NCBI GenBank assembly: GCA_902478995.1 | Contig: CABSNF010000010.1 | Span: 1-36,898 of the forward strand | Length of the DNA stretch: 36,898 nt | DNA from: an uncultured Collinsella sp. | Lineage (GTDB): Bacteria; Actinomycetota; Coriobacteriia; Coriobacteriales; Coriobacteriaceae | Direction: 5' to 3' | Part shown: positions 31,438 through 36,898 of the stretch, in pieces | Position numbering within the stretch: the stretch's first letter is position 1 | Layout of the letters: every line of letters begins with the position of its first letter | Notes under the pieces: model-generated | What the model was told of the DNA's origin: nothing | Database searches by the model: none | The model's input: the letters and a program-made list of their open reading frames with translations, nothing else | Translations under genes and position numbers: made by a program

Positions 31438-31465
31438 TGAGAATGAGAATCATCTTTAATACGAT
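31438..31465 (+). promoter_or_regulatory. Permease promoter with overlapping Fur-like box
   Basis: GAGAATGAGAATCATCTTT (31439-31457) resembles the Fur hexamer array GATAAT-GATAAT-C-ATTATC. TTGAGA (31438) and TACGAT (31460-31465), 16 bp apart, could be -35 and -10. The 352-bp divergent region 31201-31552 is AT-rich and shows no gene. Confidence 0.45.
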
Positions 31466-31552
31466 ATGCAACGAAGGCACAACCTCAACCCCGCACTGCG
31501 TCACAATAGAGCGTTAGATGCGAAAACAACTACTTCGAGGATTGGTGGTCAA

Positions 31553-32947
31553 ATGACCCAGGAGACGGTTACGAACGGCACTGAAGCCCTGTTCACTCGC
31601 GAAGGCATGCCGCCCGTTAAGGAAATGATCCCGTGTGCCCTTCAGCATGTACTGGCATCGTTTGCCGGCATCATTACCCCGGCGGTCATCATGGCCGGCG
31701 TCTACGGCTTTAATAGCCAGCAGAGCACCGACATCATTCAGGTTGCGCTCATTCTTTCGGCAATCGACACGGCCCTTCAGGCCTTCGCTCCCTTCCGTCG
31801 CATCGGCGGCGGCCTGCCCATCGTCATGGGCGTTTCGTTCGCGTTCCTGCCGGCCCTTCAGGCCATGGGCGCCTCGGGCTTTAGCTTTGGCGCACTGCTG
31901 GGCGGCGAGATCGTCGGCGGCGCCGTTGCGGTCCTCTTTGGTCTGGCCTACAGCAAGATCAAGTGGCTGTTCCCGCCCGTCGTGACCGGTACGGTCATCT
32001 TCTCCATTGGCGTCTCTCTCTATCCCACGGCCGTCAAGTATATGGCCGGCGGTATGGGTACGCCGTTGTGGGGCACCCCGCAGGCCTGGTGCGTCGCTCT
32101 CATCACCTTCGCCGTGGTCTTTGCGCTCGCCAACTTTGGCAAGGGCACGCTCAAGTTGGGCTCTGTGTTCTTTGGCATGATCGTTGGTATGATCGTCTCC
32201 ATCCCCTTTGGCATGATCGACTTCTCCAGCGTCGCCACCGCTCAGGTCTTCGCTCTTCCCAAGCTCATGCCCTACGCGCTCGAGTTTGATCCCGAGGTCT
32301 GCATTACCCTCGCCGTCGTGTTCCCCATGGTTGCCATCCAGGTTATCGGTGACGTCTCCGCCGCCTGCCTGGGCTCCATCGACCGTATGCCCACCGAGCG
32401 CGAGCTCTCCGGCGCTATCGTGTCCCAGGGCCTCACCTCTATGGTCGGCGGTCTGCTGGGCGGTCTTCCTACCAGCGCCCTTGGCCAGAACGTGGGCATC
32501 ATCTGCTCCAACAAGGTCGTCAACAAGTGGGTCTTTGTGATCATTGCGGCCGTCTTTGCCATCGCCGGTCTGTTCCCGCAGCTCTCTGCCGTCCTTTCCG
32601 CTATCCCGCAGCCCGTCATCGGCGGCGCGACCGTCGGCGTCTTTGGCACCATCACCATGAACGGCGTGCGCATGTTCACCCGCGAGGGCCTCACGCAGCG
32701 CACTACCACCATCGTCGGCACCTCCGTCGTCTTTGGCCTGGGTATCTGGATGGCCAGCGGTTGCCTTGCCGGCGAGGGTATGCCCGCCTGGGTGTCCACC
32801 GTCATCGGCTCCAATGCCGTAACCCCCACCGCCATCATGGCCATTGTCCTTAACCTGATCCTTCCGCAGACGCCGGTCGTGGCTCAGCACATCGATGCTG
32901 CCAAGGACGCTGCCGTGGATCTGGTCTTGCCCGAGAGCAAGAAGTAA
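31553..32947 (+). CDS. NCS2/NAT family purine permease (xanthine/urate type)
   Basis: A proton-coupled nucleobase importer in the inner membrane. It has 464 residues with about 14 hydrophobic segments. TM1 carries the conserved QH pair (CALQHVLASFAGIITPAV). The NAT signature is Q312-N-V-G-I-I-C-S-N-K; Q in first place is typical of xanthine/urate carriers, whereas uracil carriers have E. The Thr of the usual motif is Asn here. The start is ATG 31553 with a weak GGTGG; ATG 31466 in the same frame is possible. ssnA and ygfK follow, which supports a purine substrate. Confidence 0.92.
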   Translation: MTQETVTNGTEALFTREGMPPVKEMIPCALQHVLASFAGIITPAVIMAGVYGFNSQQSTDIIQVALILSAIDTALQAFAPFRRIGGGLPIVMGVSFAFLPALQAMGASGFSFGALLGGEIVGGAVAVLFGLAYSKIKWLFPPVVTGTVIFSIGVSLYPTAVKYMAGGMGTPLWGTPQAWCVALITFAVVFALANFGKGTLKLGSVFFGMIVGMIVSIPFGMIDFSSVATAQVFALPKLMPYALEFDPEVCITLAVVFPMVAIQVIGDVSAACLGSIDRMPTERELSGAIVSQGLTSMVGGLLGGLPTSALGQNVGIICSNKVVNKWVFVIIAAVFAIAGLFPQLSAVLSAIPQPVIGGATVGVFGTITMNGVRMFTREGLTQRTTTIVGTSVVFGLGIWMASGCLAGEGMPAWVSTVIGSNAVTPTAIMAIVLNLILPQTPVVAQHIDAAKDAAVDLVLPESKK

Positions 32948-32964
32948 CCAATTCGGTGCTATTC

Positions 32965-33125
32965 GTCGGCGGACGCATCGCCTCGTCCGCCGACGCCATG
33001 CGGCGCCAAGCCGCACTTCAAAGGGTTTGTCCCTTTGGTGAAGCGTTGACGGGAGAGGGCCCGTTTCCGGTGTAGGCCGGCGCTTCGCACTCCGCCATGT
33101 CAGAGGTGTCAAACCCCGCCTCTGA
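32965..33125 (+). other. Hairpin-rich spacer between permease and ssnA
   Basis: Three perfect stems stand in a row: GTCGGCGGAC (32965)/GTCCGCCGAC (32985), CAAAGGG (33019)/CCCTTTG (33031) and TCAGAGG (33100)/CCTCTGA (33119). No long T run. The last stem ends 17 bases before the ssnA start codon. Could be a cis-regulatory RNA or processing region. Confidence 0.45.
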
Positions 33126-33142
33126 TGTTGAAGGGAGCATCC

Positions 33143-34498
33143 ATGCTTCTGGTCGCTAACGGTTCCGTCTTTACCCGCAACGCTCAGACCCCGTTCATTC
33201 CAAACGGTGCGGTCGCCATTGACGGAGATACGATCGTCGAAGTGGGCCCCGAGCGCGAGCTCAAGGCCAAGTACCCGGATGCCGAGTACGTCGATGCCCA
33301 GGGCAACCTCATCATGCCCGGACTCATCAACTGCCACACCCACATCTACTCGGGTCTGGCCCGCGGCCTTGCCATCAAGGGCTGCAACCCCACCAACTTC
33401 CTGGAGAATCTTGAGCAGCAGTGGTGGAAGATCGACGACAACCTGACGCTCGACGGCACCAAGGCCAGCGCCTATGCCACGATTCTTGACTCCATCCGCG
33501 ATGGCGTCACCACGATCTTCGATCACCATGCGAGCTTCTGCGAGATCCCGGGAAGCCTCTTTACCATTAAGGATGCCGCGCAGGAGCTGGGCATGCGTTC
33601 GTGCCTGTGCTACGAGGTCTCCGATCGTCGCGGCCAGGAAAAATGCGACCAGGCCATTGCCGAGAACGCCGATTTTGCCCAGTGGGCCGCCAAGGAGCGT
33701 CGCGATAACGATAACCACATGATCGCCGCCATGTTTGGCGGTCACGCCACCTTTACGCTGTCGGACGAGACCATGGACAAGATGGCCGAGGCCAACAACG
33801 GCCTGACCGGCTTCCACATCCATGTGTGCGAGGGCATGAACGACGTGTGGGACTCCCGCCTCAACCGCGGCGGCATCAGCCCCGTCGAGCGCCTACTGCA
33901 GCACAACCTGCTGGGTCCCGACACCATGCTCGGCCACTGCATCCACGTGACGCCTGCCGAGATGGATATCGTCAAGGAGTCCGGCACCTGGCTCGTCAAC
34001 AACCCCGAATCCAATATGGGCAACGCCGTGGGCTGCGCCCCCGTGCTCGAGTTCTTCCGCCGCGGTATCCCCGTGTGCATGGGCACCGACGCCTACACCC
34101 ACGATATGCTCGAGAGCCTCAAGGTCTTCCTGATCATTCAGCGCCACAACGCCGCCATGCCCAACGTGGGCTGGTGCGAGGCCATGACGATGCTGTTCGA
34201 GAACAACGCCAAGATGGCGAGCAAGTGCTTCGATCGCAAACTCGGCGTGCTCGAGGCCGGCGCCGCCGCCGACGTCATCGTTATGGACTACAAGCCCTTT
34301 ACGCCGCTGAGCGAGGAGAACATCGACGGCCACATGCTCTTTGGCATGATGGGCAAAAACTGCCGCACCACCATCATCAACGGTCGTGTCCTGTACAAGG
34401 ATCGCGAGTTTGTCGGTATCGATGAGGACAAGATCAACGCGTGGACCATGGCCGAGTCCAAGAAGCTCTGGAGCACGCTCAACGATCGCGTGTACTAA
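33143..34498 (+). CDS. ssnA: SsnA-type aminohydrolase (amidohydrolase superfamily)
   Basis: A metal-dependent amidohydrolase found with selenium-dependent xanthine dehydrogenase genes in anaerobic purine catabolism; its exact substrate is not settled. It has 451 residues from ATG 33143 (GAAGGGAG upstream). Metal-site motifs in order: INCHTHIYSGLARGL near 66, FHIHVCEGMND near 225, GHCIHVTPAE near 260, and CMGTDAYTHDM near 313. Length and motif order match SsnA of E. coli (about 440). It lies between the permease and ygfK, the same gene company as in the E. coli ygfK-ssnA-xdhD locus. Confidence 0.93.
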   Translation: MLLVANGSVFTRNAQTPFIPNGAVAIDGDTIVEVGPERELKAKYPDAEYVDAQGNLIMPGLINCHTHIYSGLARGLAIKGCNPTNFLENLEQQWWKIDDNLTLDGTKASAYATILDSIRDGVTTIFDHHASFCEIPGSLFTIKDAAQELGMRSCLCYEVSDRRGQEKCDQAIAENADFAQWAAKERRDNDNHMIAAMFGGHATFTLSDETMDKMAEANNGLTGFHIHVCEGMNDVWDSRLNRGGISPVERLLQHNLLGPDTMLGHCIHVTPAEMDIVKESGTWLVNNPESNMGNAVGCAPVLEFFRRGIPVCMGTDAYTHDMLESLKVFLIIQRHNAAMPNVGWCEAMTMLFENNAKMASKCFDRKLGVLEAGAAADVIVMDYKPFTPLSEENIDGHMLFGMMGKNCRTTIINGRVLYKDREFVGIDEDKINAWTMAESKKLWSTLNDRVY

Positions 34499-34513
34499 TC
34501 CAACTGGAGATTC

Positions 34514-34549
34514 GCGCGCGTCGGATGTTTCGCCGCATCCGGCGCGCGC
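34514..34549 (+). other. Long hairpin between ssnA and ygfK
   Basis: GCGCGCGTCGGATG (34514-34527) pairs with CATCCGGCGCGCGC (34536-34549) with one G-U pair and an 8-base loop. No T run. A smaller GCGCT/AGCGC stem and a CGCCCG/CGGGCG stem follow before ygfK. Possibly a partial terminator or stability element. Confidence 0.55.
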
Positions 34550-34647
34550 ATAGGCGGCCTCCGCGGGGTCGCCGGCGCTGTGCTAGCGCTACACCGTATT
34601 TGCGCCCGTCGCGCGGTCTCGCCGGGCGTTACAGAGAGGAGCTCATT

Positions 34648-36898
34648 ATGAGCGACATTATGAGGCCGATCCCGTTTTCGCAGCTGATGAACTGGATCAT
34701 CGAGGAGCACAAGACCCAGGACGCCATCTTTGGCGTGCGCAAGATGGTCACGACCAACCAGGAGGGCGCGCTTCCCATTTTTGACGAGCGCATCGAGACT
34801 CCGTTTGGCCCGGCCGCCGGCCCCAACACGCAGCTGGCCCAGAACATCGTGGCCTCTTATGTGGCCGGTTCCCGCTTCTTTGAGCTCAAGACCGTTCAGG
34901 TTATGGACGGCGAGGAGCTCTCCAAGTGTGTGAACAAACCCTGCATCGTGGCGCAGGACGAGTGCTACAACTGCGAGTGGTCGACCGAGCTCGAGGTTCC
35001 GCAGGCCTTTGCCGAGTACGTGAAGGCATGGTTTGCCTGCCACCTGATCGCTCGCGAGTACGGTCTGGGCAGCCCGGACGGATTTGTCTTCAACATGTCC
35101 GTGGGCTATGACCTCGAGGGTATTAAGAGCCCCAAGGTCGACGCCTACATCGAGGGCATGAAGGACGCCAGCGGCTCCGACGTCTGGAACGAGTGCCGCG
35201 CATGGGCGCTCGCCAACCTGGACAAGTTCGAGCATGTCGACGCCGCGTTTGTCGAGTCCATTCCGGCGCGCGTGTCCAACTCCATCACCGAGTCCACGCT
35301 GCATGGCTGCCCGCCGGCCGAGATCGAGCGCATCGCGACCTATCTGATCACCGAGAAGGGCCTCAACACCTACATCAAGTGCAACCCCACGCTGCTGGGC
35401 TATGAGTTTGCCCGCCAGCGTCTGAACGAGCTGGGCTTTGACTACATCGTCTTCGATGACGCGCACTTCCGCGAGGACTTACAGTGGGTCGACGCCGTGC
35501 CCATGTTCGAGCGCCTGATTGCCCTGTGCGCCGAGCGCGGCCTGGAGTTTGGCGTCAAGCTGACCAACACGTTCCCCGTTGACGTGACGAGGAACGAGCT
35601 GCCTTCCACCGAGATGTACATGTCGGGCCGTTCGCTGTTCTCGCTGACCATCGAGGCTGCCCGTCGTATTACCGAGCAGTTCGATGGCAAGCTGCGCATC
35701 AGCTACTCCGGCGGTGCCACGGTCTACAACATTCGCGCCCTGTACGATGCCGGCATTTGGCCCGTTACCCTGGCGACCGACGTGCTCAAGCCCGGTGGCT
35801 ACGAGCGTTTTAGCCAGATGGCCGGCGAGTTTGGCGATCTGGACGGCAAGCCGTTTGAGGGCATTTCGCTCGAGGCAGTGACCGCGATCCAGACCGATTC
35901 GCTCACCAACCCGCTCTACAAGAAGCCGCTGCGCCCGCTGCCCGACCGCAAGGTCGCCGGCAAGAGCCCGCTTTCCGACTGCTTTACCACGCCGTGCCGC
36001 ACGAGCTGCCCCATTCAGCAGGATATTCCCGCCTATCTGGCGGCTGTTGACGAGGGCCGCTACGAGGACGCGCTCAACATTATCATCGAGCGCAACGCCC
36101 TGCCGTTCATTACCGGCACCATCTGCCCGCATCCCTGCGGCCGTGCCTGCGAGCGCGCGTTCTACGAGCCCGAGGGCGCCCAGATTCGCGCCAGCAAGCT
36201 CAAGGCCGCCCGCGAGGCCATGACCGCCGTGCTGCCCAAGCTGCGTGCTCAGGCCATCGCCAACGACGGCGAGCGCAACGTTGCCGTTATCGGTGGCGGC
36301 CCGGCCGGCCTGGCGACGGCATTCTTCCTGACGCGTGCCGGCGTGCCCGTCACCATCTTCGAGGCCCGCGACTCTCTCGGCGGCGTGGTCCGTCACGTGA
36401 TTCCCGAGTTCCGCATTGCGAGCGACGATATCTCCCACGACGCCGAGCTCTGCCTGGCCTTTGGCGCCAAGGTGCAGCTCAACGCTCGCGTGGAGTCCAT
36501 TGACGAGCTCAAGGCCCAGGGCTTTACCGACGTGGTCGTGGCCACCGGTGCCTGGATGCCCGGCTCTGCGGGCCTGGGCGAGGGTGCCGAGCTCGATGTG
36601 CTGGAGTTCCTCGAGGCCGCCAAGAAGGGCGAGAAACTCGAGCTGGGTGAGGATGTCGTGGTCATTGGCGCCGGCAACACCGCCATGGACGCGGCCCGCG
36701 TGGCCAAGCGCCTTGCTGGCGTGAAGAACGTGCGCCTGGTGTATCGCCGCACCAAGAAGCAGATGCCCGCCGACGAGGAAGAGCTCGATCTTGCTCTTGC
36801 CGACGGCGTTGAGTTCTGCGAGCTGCTGGCGCCCAAGGCGCTCAACGGCTCCGTGCTGACCTGCGACGTTATGGAGCTTGGCGAGCCGGATGCAAGCG
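34648..36898 (+). CDS. ygfK: YgfK-type flavin/Fe-S oxidoreductase (3' partial)
   Basis: A large reductase subunit of the selenium-linked purine pathway, annotated in E. coli as a putative selenate reductase subunit. 750 codons are present and the frame is open at the contig end; E. coli YgfK has about 1030 residues. The N-terminal 430 residues (MSDIMRPIPFSQLMNWIIEE; FGPAAGPNTQLAQNIV; ESTLHGCPPAEIERI) form a dihydropyrimidine-dehydrogenase-like barrel. Then comes a GltD-like Fe-S region near 447-510 (CRTSCPIQQDIPAYL, CPHPCGRACERAF), an FAD site near 545 (VAVIGGGPAGLATAFFL) and an NAD(P) site near 670 (VVVIGAGNTAMDAARVA). The start ATG 34648 has GAGAGGAGC. xdhD-type genes are expected beyond the edge. 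Confidence 0.94.
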   Translation, partial: MSDIMRPIPFSQLMNWIIEEHKTQDAIFGVRKMVTTNQEGALPIFDERIETPFGPAAGPNTQLAQNIVASYVAGSRFFELKTVQVMDGEELSKCVNKPCIVAQDECYNCEWSTELEVPQAFAEYVKAWFACHLIAREYGLGSPDGFVFNMSVGYDLEGIKSPKVDAYIEGMKDASGSDVWNECRAWALANLDKFEHVDAAFVESIPARVSNSITESTLHGCPPAEIERIATYLITEKGLNTYIKCNPTLLGYEFARQRLNELGFDYIVFDDAHFREDLQWVDAVPMFERLIALCAERGLEFGVKLTNTFPVDVTRNELPSTEMYMSGRSLFSLTIEAARRITEQFDGKLRISYSGGATVYNIRALYDAGIWPVTLATDVLKPGGYERFSQMAGEFGDLDGKPFEGISLEAVTAIQTDSLTNPLYKKPLRPLPDRKVAGKSPLSDCFTTPCRTSCPIQQDIPAYLAAVDEGRYEDALNIIIERNALPFITGTICPHPCGRACERAFYEPEGAQIRASKLKAAREAMTAVLPKLRAQAIANDGERNVAVIGGGPAGLATAFFLTRAGVPVTIFEARDSLGGVVRHVIPEFRIASDDISHDAELCLAFGAKVQLNARVESIDELKAQGFTDVVVATGAWMPGSAGLGEGAELDVLEFLEAAKKGEKLELGEDVVVIGAGNTAMDAARVAKRLAGVKNVRLVYRRTKKQMPADEEELDLALADGVEFCELLAPKALNGSVLTCDVMELGEPDAS

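Noticed and set aside
31514..33823. 769-codon open frame on the minus strand across the permease and ssnA
   Set aside because: Asp/Gly/His-rich shadow translation crossing two well-recognised plus-strand genes and their spacer; no family resemblance.

Overview
The window looks like a contig from a GC-rich gut Coriobacteriia genome, most likely Collinsella. This is an inference from protein content, codon use and the intergenic palindromes; no rRNA gene is present to confirm it. The first 15 bases are the end of a Nextera transposon adapter, so the left edge is a library artefact and accC is cut there. ygfK runs off the right edge.

Layout. (1) 16-6152, core genes: accC (partial), a fused accD-accA, a glucoside-type PTS EIIC flanked by two near-identical repeats, a cation-efflux transporter and a histidine phosphatase. 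(2) 6132-17732, an accessory block of about 11.5 kb bounded by a 64-bp direct repeat (62 of 64 identical): a broken agaS-like gene, two DeoR regulators, a four-subunit mannose-family PTS, two Cys-type sulfatases without signal peptides, their radical-SAM maturase (anSME), an unknown membrane-anchored helical protein, a broken and an intact TauE/SafE permease, and the decayed end of a second histidine phosphatase. (3) 17843-23902, ribosomal proteins L3-L4-L23-L2-S19-L22-S3-L16-L29-S17-L14-L24. S10 is not upstream, and a terminator follows L24 where L5 is usually found. Three spacers hold hairpin-rich leader-like RNA. (4) 23840-26588, a Gfo/Idh/MocA oxidoreductase and a DeoR regulator, with repeat-rich DNA on both sides: phased TGCGCA sites on the left and three 57-bp palindromes at 80-81 bp period on the right. 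(5) 26586-29753, minus strand: a U32 (RlhA-like) protein and an RluA/RluD-type pseudouridine synthase. (6) 30054-36898, ridA, a YheO-type regulator, an NCS2 purine permease, ssnA and ygfK: the start of an anaerobic selenium-linked purine-catabolism cluster.

How the genes may work together. In the accessory block the PTS would import and phosphorylate a sulfated sugar. The anSME would convert the catalytic Cys of both sulfatases to formylglycine, the sulfatases would remove sulfate inside the cell, and the TauE/SafE permease would export the sulfur oxyanion. The two DeoR proteins probably act at a 9-bp tandem operator array in front of the PTS genes. This is the strongest candidate for an under-described system here. 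In the right-hand block the permease, SsnA and YgfK fit uptake and breakdown of xanthine or urate, with a Fur-like box at the permease promoter.
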